Positions 34,699 through 44,168 are shown, counted from the first letter of the stretch. The stretch: DNA of 64,000 bases from UBA4742 sp963785815 (GCA_963785815.1 CAWAWN010000001.1:1530001-1594000), one strand, 5' to 3'. Notes: generated by a model not told the origin, from the letters alone. Translations and numbers: made by a program.

Positions 34699-36007
34699 AT
34701 GGCCACCCAGGGACCCCGCCACTGCTCACCGGCCGAGGCCGCGGCCCTGCTCGCAGCCCACCGACCAGCTGGGGATCCCCCTCGGTCCCGGCCACCCGCC
34801 CGCACTCCTGCATGCCCTGGGGGAGCGGACCGATTGGGTGGATCTGACCATCTCGGGCGCCCTGCTGCTGGACCTGTACGCGGTGTTCAGCCACCCGGGC
34901 GTCCACTACCTGTGCGGCTTCTACGGACCAGCCGAGCGCCTGCTGGTCGACACCGGGGCCCGCATCGACTTCGTGCCGTCCGACTTCCGCCGCTTCGCCC
35001 CCATCCTCGAGAAGCTGGCGCCCCGCGTCGTGACCACCCTGGCCGCTCCCCCCGACGAGCAGGGCTGGTGCAGCCTGAGCCTGCACGCCGGTGCCACCTA
35101 CGGCGAGCTCATGCGGGCCGCGTCCGACCCCAACCGGCTGGCCATCGTCGAGGTCAACCCCAACGCGCCCCGCACCCCGGGGCTGATGCCCGAGCACCCC
35201 CACGCCATCCACGTGGACCAGATCGACGTGCTGGTCGAGAGCGACGGGCCCATGTTCACCCTGCCCGAGGACGTCCCCGACGACCTCGACCGCCAGATCG
35301 CGACCCACGTGCGCCCCTACATCGTGGACGGCGCCACCCTCCAGACGGGCATCGGTGGCATCCCCTCCACCATCGCCACCATGCTGGCGGCCGACGACGG
35401 CGGCGACTACGGCGTGCACTCCGAGATGTTCACCACGGGCCTGATGCGGCTGCACCAGGCCGGGAAGGTGACCAACGCCCACAAGGGCCAGTTCGACGGC
35501 CTGTCGATCACCACCTTCGCCCTGGGCACACCCGAGCTGAACGACTTCCTGGACGCCAACGACGAGGTGCGCTTCCTGCCGGCGCAGGTGGTGAACGCCC
35601 CCGAGATCATCGCCCGCAACCGCCAGATGGTCACCATCAACGGCGCCCTCACCATCGATCTGTGGGGCCAGGCCGTGGCCGACACCATCGACGGGCGCCA
35701 GTTCTCCGGCATCGGCGGCCACGAGGACTTCGTGGCCGCCTCGGGCTTCGAGCTGGAGGACCGCTCCATCCTGTGCCTCAAGTCCACGGCCACCGTCGGC
35801 GGCCAGGTCATCAGCCGGATCGTGGCCCAGCTGCCGGCCGGCGCGGTGGTCACCACCCCCCGCCACCAGCTCGACCTGGTGATCACCGAGTACGGCGTGG
35901 CCTCGCTGCGCGGGCGCACGGTGCGCGAGCGCGCCGCCGCGCTGGCCGCGGTGGCCCACCCGGACTTCCGCGACGAGCTGGAGGTCTACGCCGCCGCCCT
36001 GCGCTGA
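34699..36007 (+). CDS. Acetyl-CoA hydrolase/CoA-transferase family protein (one frame break)
   Basis: Begins MATQGPRHCSPAEAAALLAAHRP at ATG 34699. Near 34762-34768 the sequence moves to another frame and continues DQLGIPLGPGHPPALLHALG to 36007. The main part is a class I CoA-transferase of the 4-hydroxybutyrate/acetate type: IVEVNPNAPRTPGLM, GATLQTGIGGIPSTIATML, the catalytic glutamate in YGVHSEMFTTGLMRL, and HQLDLVITEYGVASLRGRT. It moves CoA between acyl-CoA and carboxylates. The break may be an assembly error because the rest is intact. Confidence 0.85.
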
Positions 36008-36014
36008 GCGGGCC

Positions 36015-37991
36015 TCAGTTGACGATGAGAGACAGGGTCTGGGTGCGCACGACGCGGTTCAGGTTGTCCTTGACCGTGATCGTGTAGTGGTAGCTCCCGG
36101 CGGCCGTGGTGCAGATGGTGCCGGTGCTGCCGCCCAGGTTGCCGGGGCACAGCAGCACGCCGGGATTAGCCGAGGTCGAGGTCGAGCTCAGGTTGGGTCC
36201 GCTCATGGTCACGGTGATGGGGCCGCTGGCCGTCACCGTCCACTGGGCACGCGGGGCCCCCGAGTTCGTCTCATCCCAACCACCGGTGCTGGGGTTGGGG
36301 GCAATCGGGTTCTGACCGCTGATCACGAACGAGAGGTTGACCGTGGGGAAGGGCACGGCGGTGGTGGTGGTCACCCCGTTGCCTCCGGTGGTCTTGGTCA
36401 CGATGGTGGTGGCCGGGGACCCCTTGGCCGTGGTCGACGTGGACGTCGAGGTGGACGACCCGGCGGCGGTGGTGACGGTGACGGCCACGGTGGTGGACGG
36501 GGCGGCGGTGGTGGCCGTGCCGGCGGCCAGCGTGGTGGGCGACACCGTGGTGGTGCTCTGGTGCGAGTTGGCGATGGCCACCTTGGCCGGGTGCTTGGAG
36601 CCGGAGCCGCCGAGCACGACGACCGCCAGCACGATCACCACCACAGCGGCGGCCGCCGCGGCCAGCAACCAGCCCTTTCGCGACCCGCTCGATGGAGGCT
36701 CCTGGCCGACCGGCCCATCGGACCCCTCCCCGGGGGCGTCGGGGACCGGGGCGTAGGCGGGCGTGGCGTCGAGGGCCGCCTCGGGGCTGGCGTCCGCGCC
36801 AGCTGGGGTCGCAACCGCAGCCTCGTCGGGCGCGTCGATCGGGCCGGCGAACGCAGCCAGGCCCACGGCCAGGCCGGTGGCGGCGGCCGCGGCGTCCTCC
36901 TTGCGACCCGAGCGGCCCTTGGCCGGCTTGCGGGCGACTCCTCGTGCAGCCACGTCGCGATCTTCCCCGCCCCGCATCCCCGCGTCCAGACCGAGGGCGC
37001 CCGCGCCCGTCGAAGGGTTGGGCGGGGTGGCGATCTCGACCGCGCCCACGATCTCGGCCGCGCTGGCCGCGGTGGCGGCGGTGGCCGTGCGCCGGGTCGA
37101 GGCAGACGCCTTCATGTCCACCCCGGAGGCGGTCAGGTTCTCGACCACCCCCTCCTTGAACCCGGGAGGGGCCATGGACAACGGGATGGCGGCGAACACC
37201 GCGATCGGGCGCACCGGCACCTGCGAGGCGTCGCGGCACTCCTGGCATGTCCGCAGGTGCTCGGCCACCAGCTTGACCACCGAGGTGTCGAAGGTGCGGT
37301 GGCCGGCCACGACCTGGGCCAGCGCGTCATGGGTGGGACCGCCCTGGCGCCACATGATCCGGGAGCGCACCACCGCGTTGTAGCCGGCCTCGACCTTGCT
37401 CAGGATGGCGTCGATGGAGGCCGTCGTCTCCTGCATGATGGCGGCCACCTCGGCGTTGGTCAGCCCGAAGCGGTAGTGCAGGTCGAGCACCTCGCGCACC
37501 TGGAGGCCGAGCACGTCGGCCGCCTCCCACAGGAACGACACCACCGCCGGGTCGGTGGCCAGCGTGCGCACCTCGGCGCTGCGGGTCAGGCGGTCCTCGG
37601 CGTAGGGGCCCACGGGCAGGCGCAGGTCGACGCGGTCGGTCTCGTGGGCCGACATGGCCTGGCTGGTCGAGCGCAGGATGAGCACCCGGAACGGGTCGAT
37701 CGCACCCTGCTGCACGATGCGGCGGTGGGTGGCCACGAAGGCGTCGCTCTCGATGCGGGACACATCCGCAGTGGTGAACCCGCGGTGGGAGATGCGGTCG
37801 TAGATGGGATCGGCCCAGGCGTCGAACAGCAGGGCGAAGGCCGCCACGTCGCCGCCCCGCAGGAGCTCGGCGAACGCTTCGTCACGCTGGCGGCCGCCGT
37901 CGCGGTCGGACCCCGAACCGGTGGGACCGCTCGGGCCTGACCGCGGCCCTGGTTCCGCGTCCGGTCGCCCATCCGCCTGTCCGATGCTCAT
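36015..37991 (-). CDS. Sigma-factor-like - zinc-finger anti-sigma - transmembrane - Ig-like fusion protein
   Basis: 658 aa from ATG 37991 (GAAGGGGC before it). Residues ~35-95 resemble sigma region 2 (DEAFAELLRGGDVAAFALLFDAWADPIYDR). Residues ~155-210 resemble region 4 (VREVLDLHYRFGLTNAEVAAIM). An anti-sigma zinc motif H245-x3-C249-x2-C252 (AEHLRTCQECRD) follows. One transmembrane helix spans ~441-461 (WLLAAAAAAVVVIVLAVVVL), then a Thr/Ser-rich stalk, then a beta-sandwich domain to the end (GSYHYTITVKDNLNRVVRTQ). Sigma and anti-sigma modules in one membrane protein suggest a self-contained sensor. Whether the sigma part still binds polymerase is unknown. Confidence 0.75.
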   Translation of the reverse strand: MSIGQADGRPDAEPGPRSGPSGPTGSGSDRDGGRQRDEAFAELLRGGDVAAFALLFDAWADPIYDRISHRGFTTADVSRIESDAFVATHRRIVQQGAIDPFRVLILRSTSQAMSAHETDRVDLRLPVGPYAEDRLTRSAEVRTLATDPAVVSFLWEAADVLGLQVREVLDLHYRFGLTNAEVAAIMQETTASIDAILSKVEAGYNAVVRSRIMWRQGGPTHDALAQVVAGHRTFDTSVVKLVAEHLRTCQECRDASQVPVRPIAVFAAIPLSMAPPGFKEGVVENLTASGVDMKASASTRRTATAATAASAAEIVGAVEIATPPNPSTGAGALGLDAGMRGGEDRDVAARGVARKPAKGRSGRKEDAAAAATGLAVGLAAFAGPIDAPDEAAVATPAGADASPEAALDATPAYAPVPDAPGEGSDGPVGQEPPSSGSRKGWLLAAAAAAVVVIVLAVVVLGGSGSKHPAKVAIANSHQSTTTVSPTTLAAGTATTAAPSTTVAVTVTTAAGSSTSTSTSTTAKGSPATTIVTKTTGGNGVTTTTAVPFPTVNLSFVISGQNPIAPNPSTGGWDETNSGAPRAQWTVTASGPITVTMSGPNLSSTSTSANPGVLLCPGNLGGSTGTICTTAAGSYHYTITVKDNLNRVVRTQTLSLIVN

Positions 37992-38054
37992 GCCCCTTCT
38001 GTCGGCCGCGGTAGGGGTGCTCTTTAGGTGACCGGTAGCATCCGCCCGAACGCC

Positions 38055-39403
38055 ATGGCCCCCACCCCGACCCCTGATCTGCCCCCCACGTCCCGGCGGC
38101 CGGCCCGGTGGCTGGCTCCCCACGTGGGCCGCTCGGTGTCGGGGCTGTCCCGGGCCGCCCGGCGAGGAGAGGGGTCGGTGATCGGGGGCAAGGTGGCGCT
38201 GGCCCTCGACCCGGACCTGGCCCGGCGCCTGGCCGCGCCCATGACCGTGACCCTCGTGTCGGGCACCAACGGCAAGACCACCACCACCACCCTGCTGGCC
38301 CTGGGCCTGGCCGCCTGCGGCCCCACGGCCACCAACCGGCAGGGGGCCAACCTGGCCAGCGGCCTGGCCGGGGCCCTGCTGGGCGTCGCCCGACGCCCGC
38401 TTCGCCGCCCTCGAGGTGGACGAGGCCGTCCTGCCCTGGGCCCTGCGCCAGCTGCACCCCCGGATCGTGGTCCTCTTGAACCTGTCGCGTGACCAGCTCG
38501 ACCGCCTGCACGAGGTCCGGGCCACCGCCGAGCGGTGGCGGCGAGCCCTGGCCGCCGACGCGCCGGCGCTGGCTGGTGGCCAACGCCGACGACCCCCTGG
38601 TGGCCTGGGCCGTGGCCGACGTCGACCCCGACGCCGTGGTGTGGGTGGGTGCCGGACTGGCCTGGGAGCTCGACTCGTCGGCCTGCCCGTGGTGCGAGGC
38701 CGACCTGGCCTTCGGTGCCAGCGGGTGGCGCTGCGCCGGGTGCGGGCGGACCCGACCCGAACCGCAGTACCGCCTGGCCGACGGTGACGTCGTCGACGCC
38801 GACGGCGCCGCCCACGCGCTGGGGCTGGCCCTGCCCGGCCGATCGGCCCGGGCCAACGCCACCATGGCCTACGCCGCCCTCGACCAGCTCGACCAGCTCG
38901 ACGGGCTCGGGCGGACCACCGACCAGGCCATCTCCGGGTGGTCCGGGCTGGCCAGCATCGAGGGCCGCTACCAGCACGTGACCCACCGTGGGGTCGAGCT
39001 GGTGCTGCACCTGGCCAAGAACCCGGCGGGCTGGGCCGACCTGCTCGACCTGGTGGCCGGCGGCGCGGGTCCGCTGGTCCTGGTGCTCAACGCCCAGGGC
39101 CAGGACGGTCGAGATCCCTCGTGGATCTGGGACGTGCCCTTCGAGCAGCTGGCCGGAAGGCGGGCCTACTGCCTGGGTGAGCGGGGCCTGGACCTGGCCG
39201 TGCGCCTGGACTGCGCCGGCCTGGACGTGGCCCAGGTGCCCGACCTCGACGCCGCCACCGATCGGCTGGCCGCCGACGCCGCCACCGAGGCCCCCGCGGG
39301 CAGCCCCCGGCGACCGCCGGCGCCGGTCGACCTCATCGCCAACTACAGCGCCTTCCAGCAGGTGCGCCGCCAGCTGGCCGAGGCCGACCCGAGGCGCCGA
39401 TGA
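38055..39403 (+). CDS. murT: Lipid II isoglutaminyl synthase, Mur-ligase subunit MurT (two frame breaks)
   Basis: Reassembled from three frames: P-loop VTLVSGTNGKTTTTTLL and NRQGANLASGLAGALLG; then DARFAALEVDEAVLPWALRQ; then LVANADDPLVAWAVADVD to 39403. It contains the MurT zinc ribbon (CPWCEADLAF, then CAGCGRTRP) and the C-terminal DUF1727 domain (NPAGWADLLDLV, then IWDVPFEQLAG). Breaks lie near 38386-38391 and 38555-38570. With GatD it amidates D-Glu of lipid II using glutamine. It is normally essential, so the breaks are probably sequence errors. Overlaps gatD (ATGA). Confidence 0.88.
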
Positions 39404-40242
39404 TCGGCATCGGACTGGTCCGACCCGACCTGCTGGGCACCTACGGCGACGGGGGCAACGCCGCCGTGCTGGCCGACCGGCTGGTGCGCCGGGGCCGCCC
39501 CGCCGAGGTCGTGGCCCTCACGGCCGGGGCCGACATCCCCGACTCGGTGGCCGTGCTGGTGCTGGGCGGGGGCGAGGACGCGGCCCAGCGCGCCCTGCTG
39601 GCCGACACCCGGCTGCTGGCCGGGGTGGCCCGGGCGGCCGAGCGTGACGTGCCCGTGTTGGCCGTGTGCGCCGCCCTCCAGGTCCTGGGCCGCGGGTTCG
39701 AGATCGACGGCCGACGCGAGGCGGGCCTCGGCCTGCTCGACGTGGAGACCGACCGCCTGCCCCGGCGGGCGGTGGGCGAGACGCTGGTGCGGCCCGAGCC
39801 GGGGACCGGCCTCGACTTGGGCGACCGCCTGCTGACCGGCTTCGAGAACCACGGGGGTTGGACCCATCGAGGTCCGGGCTGTCGGCCGCTGGGACGGGTC
39901 GAGGTGGGGGTGGGCAACGGCGACGGCACCGACGGCGCCGTCGCCGGCCGGGTGGTGGGCACCTACCTGCACGGCCCGGTGCTGGCCCGCAACCCGGCCC
40001 TGGCCGACCAGCTGCTGACCTGGGCCGTGGGCGAGCTCGAGCCGCTGTCCATCGACGTGGTCGAGCGGCTGCACGACGAACGGGTGGCCGCCGCGGCCCA
40101 CGAGCGCCGGGCCACCGACCAGGCCGACGCCGCGGCCGAGGCCGGCCCCTCGGCCCGGGTGGCGAGCGCCGGGGCCCGAATGGGCGCGGCGGTCAGCGAA
40201 GCGACGAGAGCCCGTCGAGGCCGTGGAGCTTCTCCGGGTTGA
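39400..40242 (+). CDS. gatD: Lipid II isoglutaminyl synthase, glutamine amidotransferase subunit GatD
   Basis: 280 aa. Class I (triad-type) glutaminase: GDGGNAAVLADRLVRRG, LVLGGGEDAAQ, nucleophile Cys ~90 in VLAVCAALQVLGRGFE, and the His in VVGTYLHGPVLARNP (~190). It supplies ammonia to MurT for amidation of the peptidoglycan stem peptide. Glu/Asp-type third residues lie near the His as in CobB/CobQ-like GATases. The Ala/Arg-rich tail runs 50 bp into the convergent sigJ gene. Confidence 0.92.
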   Translation: MIGIGLVRPDLLGTYGDGGNAAVLADRLVRRGRPAEVVALTAGADIPDSVAVLVLGGGEDAAQRALLADTRLLAGVARAAERDVPVLAVCAALQVLGRGFEIDGRREAGLGLLDVETDRLPRRAVGETLVRPEPGTGLDLGDRLLTGFENHGGWTHRGPGCRPLGRVEVGVGNGDGTDGAVAGRVVGTYLHGPVLARNPALADQLLTWAVGELEPLSIDVVERLHDERVAAAAHERRATDQADAAAEAGPSARVASAGARMGAAVSEATRARRGRGASPG

Positions 40243-41086
40243 GCTGGAACCACACCGACCGGATGCGTCCGCCCTCCTGGTCCAGCTGCATGACCATGGG
40301 ACCGTCGGCCAGCTCGACCCGCAGGGCCGGGCGCCCGTTGAGCTCGACGACCGAGCTGGTGGCCACCGGATCCATCCGCCCGCCCAGGTTCACCAGCAGC
40401 CGGCTCACCCGATCGGGGCCCACCACCGGCCGGCGCGCCGCCCGCCGGGAGGCGCCGGCATCGGACACCAGCACGACCTCGGGGTCGAGCAGCTCGACCA
40501 CCGCCGCCGGGTCACCGGACAGCACGGCGGTGACCAGCCGGGCCAGCAGGTCGACGTCGTCGGCCCGCGCCGCCCGGGTGACGTCGGGAGCCGGGCGCCG
40601 AGCTGCGTCGAGCTTGTGGCGGGCCCGGCTGGCGATCTGGCGGCAGGCGTCGGGGCTGCGCCCCACGGTGGCCCCGATGTCGCGGTAGGGCTCGCTGAAC
40701 ACGTCGGCCAGCAGGAAGACGGCGCGCTCGAGCGGGGTCAGGCGGTCGAGCAGCACCAGGAAGCCGAGGGTGAGCGAGTCGGCCACCTCGGCCGCCTCCT
40801 CGGGGCCCCGACCGATGGCCACCGGCTCGGGCAACCACTCCCCCACGTAGTCGGCCCGGCGCCGGTCCATGGCCTTGAGGCGATCGAGGCTCAGGCGGGT
40901 GGCCACGGTGGTGAGCCACGCCGCCGGGTTGTCGATGGTGCGGTGGTCCACTCTGCTCCAGCGGACCCAGGTGTCCTGGACCACGTCCTCGGCTTCGGCC
41001 AGCGATCCCGTCATGCGGTAGGCCAGGCCCATCAGCCGCGCCCGCTCGGCCGCGAACTGGTCGAGCCCGGGATCGTCGACGGTCAC
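40193..41086 (-). CDS. sigJ: SigJ-type sigma factor with C-terminal SnoaL-like domain
   Basis: 297 aa. ECF41-like architecture. Region 2: ARLMGLAYRMTGSLAEAEDVVQDTWVRW. Region 4: LTPLERAVFLLADVFSEPYRDIGATVGRSPDACRQIASRARHKL. A SnoaL-like alpha-beta C-terminal domain (~170-297: LLARLVTAVLSGDPAAVVELL, MVMQLDQEGGRIRSVWFQLN) modulates activity in place of a separate anti-sigma factor. The start overlaps the stop of the FAD oxidoreductase, the kind of enzyme partner typical for this sigma class. Confidence 0.9.
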   Translation of the reverse strand: MTVDDPGLDQFAAERARLMGLAYRMTGSLAEAEDVVQDTWVRWSRVDHRTIDNPAAWLTTVATRLSLDRLKAMDRRRADYVGEWLPEPVAIGRGPEEAAEVADSLTLGFLVLLDRLTPLERAVFLLADVFSEPYRDIGATVGRSPDACRQIASRARHKLDAARRPAPDVTRAARADDVDLLARLVTAVLSGDPAAVVELLDPEVVLVSDAGASRRAARRPVVGPDRVSRLLVNLGGRMDPVATSSVVELNGRPALRVELADGPMVMQLDQEGGRIRSVWFQLNPEKLHGLDGLSSLR

Positions 41087-42414
41087 GGGAGGGCCCCGGC
41101 CAGCGCCCGGGTGGCCAGGTGGTCGACCGCGGCCCGGGCGGCCGCCTCAGCGCTGGCCAGGCTGGCATCGGCCAGCATCCCGTGGGGGCCCACCCAGTCG
41201 CCGGCCACGAACAGGCCCGGATGGCCGGCCACCGACACGGGTGGGCGCCCGGCCAGGCCCGAGCCGGGGCGAGGCAGGGCGTGCGTGACGACCATGCGGT
41301 GCAGGAAGCGCTCGACCACCACGTCGTCCGACTCGACGCCGGCCAGCTCGGCCAGCTCCCACAGCTCGGCTCGGTCGGCCGCCGCTTCCCGGGCGCCGTA
41401 GCGCATCACGTGCACCACGGCCTGGCCCTCGGGCGCCAGGCGGGCCGACGGGGTGTGGGTGGAGAGGTAGAGGGGACGATCGATGCCGAACACGATGGCG
41501 CGTCGCGGCGCCCGGCGCAGCGCCAGGTCGAGGCAGGCGGCGGTGACGTCGGCGCCCAGCGCCCAGACGGGCGGGTGGGCCAGGACGGCTCGGGTGGCGG
41601 CCGGCGACCCCAGGGCCAGGATGACGGTGGCGGCGCGCACGGTCCCGGCCGGTCCCAGGTCGAGCCTCCACCCCACCTCGGCGGCACCGGGCTCGGGTCG
41701 GGCCGGCGCGACCGAACGGAGGCGGCCGCCGAGGCGGGGGACCACGCCGCGGCCGGTGGCCACCTCCCACAGGGCGTCGACCAGCTGCTGCCAACCCCCG
41801 TCGAGGTAGTCGACCCCGTGGAGCAGGGCCAGCTGCACCTGGCCGACCCCGGCATCGGCCGACAGCTGGGACAGGTCCGAGGTGTAGGTCGCCACCCGGG
41901 TCAACATCGTGACCAGGCCCTCGGCATCGGGCCGCAGTCCCAACGACGAGATCCACCCGGCCATGGACACCTCGCCCAGCTCGGCGGCCCGGATGCGCCC
42001 CAGGCGACCCAGCAGCCAGGTCAGCCGGGCCTTGGACCGGGGGCGCAGCAGCCGGCTCGACACCAGGTGGCGACCGTCGTCGGGCAGCCGCTCGACCCGC
42101 CCGTCGCGCCAGCCATGGGACTGCGTCCGGGGCGCGCCGCCCTGGGGCTCCACCCCCAGCCGCCCCAGCACGGCGCGGCCGTGGCCGCCGCGGTAGAGGG
42201 CGCGGGGGCCCTGGTTGAGGCAGAACCCGTCGCGGTGGTCGGTGCGGGCCCGGCCACCCAGGGCCTGCGGACCGGAGCGGCCGTCCACCAGCACCACCCG
42301 CGGTCGACCTCCGGCCGCTCCCGGCTGACCTGCGGACAGGGCGGCGGCGGCCAGACCGGCCAGGCCACCGCCCACCACCACCACGTCGGCGATCTCGTCC
42401 CTGTCGTCGTCCAT
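41083..42414 (-). CDS. FAD-dependent oxidoreductase (phytoene-desaturase/amine-oxidase-like)
   Basis: 443 aa from ATG 42414. Rossmann dinucleotide motif VVVVGGGLAGLAAAAL at the N-terminus, then the FAD ribose acidic residue in RVVLVDGRSG and GGRARTDHRDGFCLNQGPRALY. The C-terminal FAD motif is GLFVAGDWVGPHGMLADASLASAEAAA. The gene overlaps sigJ by ATGA and precedes it in the same operon. The substrate may be a carotenoid- or porphyrin-like lipid; this is a family-level inference. Confidence 0.87.
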   Translation of the reverse strand: MDDDRDEIADVVVVGGGLAGLAAAALSAGQPGAAGGRPRVVLVDGRSGPQALGGRARTDHRDGFCLNQGPRALYRGGHGRAVLGRLGVEPQGGAPRTQSHGWRDGRVERLPDDGRHLVSSRLLRPRSKARLTWLLGRLGRIRAAELGEVSMAGWISSLGLRPDAEGLVTMLTRVATYTSDLSQLSADAGVGQVQLALLHGVDYLDGGWQQLVDALWEVATGRGVVPRLGGRLRSVAPARPEPGAAEVGWRLDLGPAGTVRAATVILALGSPAATRAVLAHPPVWALGADVTAACLDLALRRAPRRAIVFGIDRPLYLSTHTPSARLAPEGQAVVHVMRYGAREAAADRAELWELAELAGVESDDVVVERFLHRMVVTHALPRPGSGLAGRPPVSVAGHPGLFVAGDWVGPHGMLADASLASAEAAARAAVDHLATRALAGALP

Positions 42415-42540
42415 GTCGATCTCCTCCTGGGTCGCTACCTGCCCGACGACCCGGACGGCACGAACGTGACGGACGAGGCGCGTGACGTCAGCCACATCCC
42501 GGGGTTGAACCGCGCACCGCCCGGGTCCGTACCCGTTGCC

Positions 42541-42729
42541 ATGACCCTCAGCTCCCGCATCCGACCCGCAGCGGCGGCGCTGGTGGTGGCCGGTGCCCTC
42601 GCGCTGGCCGCCGCCGGTTGCGGCTCGTCGGGCAAGACCACCAGCACCGGCAACGGCGGCCACAGCCCATCGACCACGGCCAAGGCCGGGGCGTCGACCA
42701 CGGCCAAGAGCTCCGGCTACGGCTACTGA
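42541..42729 (+). CDS. Small lipoprotein, unknown function
   Basis: 62 aa. A basic N-terminus (MTLSSRIRP) and hydrophobic stretch end in the lipobox ALAAAGC, then a Ser/Thr/Gly-rich tail ending SSGYGY. The mature part is under 40 residues with no domain. A TTGAAC (42505) and TACCCG (42530) pair could be its promoter. Divergent from the FAD oxidoreductase and upstream of a sigma factor. Confidence 0.6.
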   Translation: MTLSSRIRPAAAALVVAGALALAAAGCGSSGKTTSTGNGGHSPSTTAKAGASTTAKSSGYGY

Positions 42730-42863
42730 TGCACCGACTTCCTGGTCCGGCGACGATCCGTCGGACTCGGTTTCGCCGATCCGCGTCCGGGCCGCGCCGG
42801 CTGCTCCGCCTGGCGGCTGCGCCGCGTCGATCCAGCTCCGATGTCCGCCACGCCGCGCACCGG

Positions 42864-42869
42864 TAGCCT
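42864..42869 (+). promoter_or_regulatory. -10 box that decides the start of the second ECF sigma gene
   Basis: TAGCCT, seven bases before GTG 42877. The open frame has an earlier ATG at 42841, but that would place the promoter inside the gene. Confidence 0.5.
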
Positions 42870-42876
42870 GGCCGAG

Positions 42877-43458
42877 GTGCCGGTGCCACCTGATGTCCCT
42901 GCGCTGGCCGGGGTGGCCCAGGGCCAACCCGACGCCGTCGACCGGCTGTGGGCTCTGTACGCGTCGCGCATCCGGGCCCTGGGCCTCAACCTGTCCGGTT
43001 ACGACACCACCTTCGCCGACGACCTGGTGCAGGAGACCTTCGCCCGCCTGTGGCGCTCGGCCGCCCGCTACGACCCCGATCGCGGCAGCGAGCCCACCTT
43101 CGTGTTCACCGTGGCCCGCCGCGCCGCGGTCGACCTCTGGCGGCGGGGCCGACGCCGCGCCGCCGACGAGTCGCTGGACCTGACCGAAGGACCGATCCGG
43201 GCCGAACGGGCGGTGGCCGCCCGGCGCGGCACCGACGAGGGCATCGACGCCGTGCTCACCGGCTGGGTGGTGACCGAGGTGCTCGACGCCCTCACCCCCA
43301 CCCAGCGCCAGGTCATCGACCTGGCCTACTTCGCGCAGCTCAGCCAATCCGAGATCGCGGCCCGCCTCGACATCCCGCTCGGCACGGTCAAGACCCGCAC
43401 CTTCGCCGCCCTCAAGGTCCTGCGCGCCGCGCTGGCCGAGCGGGGGGTGCTGCCGTGA
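42877..43458 (+). CDS. ECF sigma factor (SigK-like)
   Basis: 193 aa from GTG 42877. Region 2: AVDRLWALYASRIRALGLNLSGYDTTFADDLVQETFARLW. Region 2.4: RRAAVDLWRRGRRRAAD. Region 4: LTPTQRQVIDLAYFAQLSQSEIAARLDIPLGTVKTRTFAAL. The stop overlaps the zinc-finger anti-sigma gene (GTGA). Likely held inactive by that protein. Confidence 0.88.
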   Translation: MPVPPDVPALAGVAQGQPDAVDRLWALYASRIRALGLNLSGYDTTFADDLVQETFARLWRSAARYDPDRGSEPTFVFTVARRAAVDLWRRGRRRAADESLDLTEGPIRAERAVAARRGTDEGIDAVLTGWVVTEVLDALTPTQRQVIDLAYFAQLSQSEIAARLDIPLGTVKTRTFAALKVLRAALAERGVLP

Positions 43459-44168
43459 GCGACGTGCCCGTCGAGCCGGGCGACGACCACGAGCGCTACG
43501 CCGCCGACGTCGCCGGCTACGTGCTGGGCGGGTTGACCGACGACGAGGTCCGGGCCTTCGAGGCCCACCTGGCCACCTGCGCCGCCTGCCGCCACGAGTT
43601 GGAGGAGCTCGACCCCATCCCGGTGCTGCTCGACCTGTCGGTGGCGGCCACCCTGGTCCCGGACCGGATGGCCGACGACCCCATCGACGCCGAGCCGGCG
43701 CCGGTGGTCCCCCTGGTCCGGCCGCCGCGTCGTCGACGGCGGGTGGCGGGCGCGGTGGCCGCGGTGGTGCTGGCCGTGGCCGCCGCCTTCCTGATCGGGG
43801 TGATGGTGGCCCGACCGGACGACTCGGGGTACCGCCAGGCCGTGGCCCTTCACCCGGCCACCTCGGGCCCGGGCGCGCAGGCCGCGCCGTCGGCCGAGGG
43901 GTCGGTCGCCGTGCGCCCGGTGGCCCACGGCACCGAGGTGCGCCTCGACGTGGCGGGGCTGCCGGCCACGCCCGGCACCTGGTACGAGTGCCTGTGGTGG
44001 TCGACCGAAGGGGTCCGCTCGGCTGGCACCTTCCGGGTCAGCTCCGGGGCCGCCACCCAGGTCGAGCTGACCACGGCGGCCGAGTTGCATCCGGGCTGGC
44101 GCCTGGCCATCCTCGAACATCCGGCCGGACGCGCCGCGCCGGTGACGGTCCTGTCGACCGCGACCTGA
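43455..44168 (+). CDS. Anti-sigma factor with zinc-binding ASD domain (RskA-like)
   Basis: 237 aa from GTG 43455. The N-terminal anti-sigma domain has YVLGGLTDDEVRAFEAHLATCAACRHELEEL with the H-x3-C-x2-C zinc site (~residues 36-43). One transmembrane helix follows (VAGAVAAVVLAVAAAFLIGVMVA) after an Arg-rich stop. The extracytoplasmic domain (~130-237: GTEVRLDVAGLPATPGTWYEC, FRVSSGAATQVELTTAAEL) has the RskA-type beta fold. Pairs with the sigma factor it overlaps. Confidence 0.9.
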   Translation: MSDVPVEPGDDHERYAADVAGYVLGGLTDDEVRAFEAHLATCAACRHELEELDPIPVLLDLSVAATLVPDRMADDPIDAEPAPVVPLVRPPRRRRRVAGAVAAVVLAVAAAFLIGVMVARPDDSGYRQAVALHPATSGPGAQAAPSAEGSVAVRPVAHGTEVRLDVAGLPATPGTWYECLWWSTEGVRSAGTFRVSSGAATQVELTTAAELHPGWRLAILEHPAGRAAPVTVLSTAT

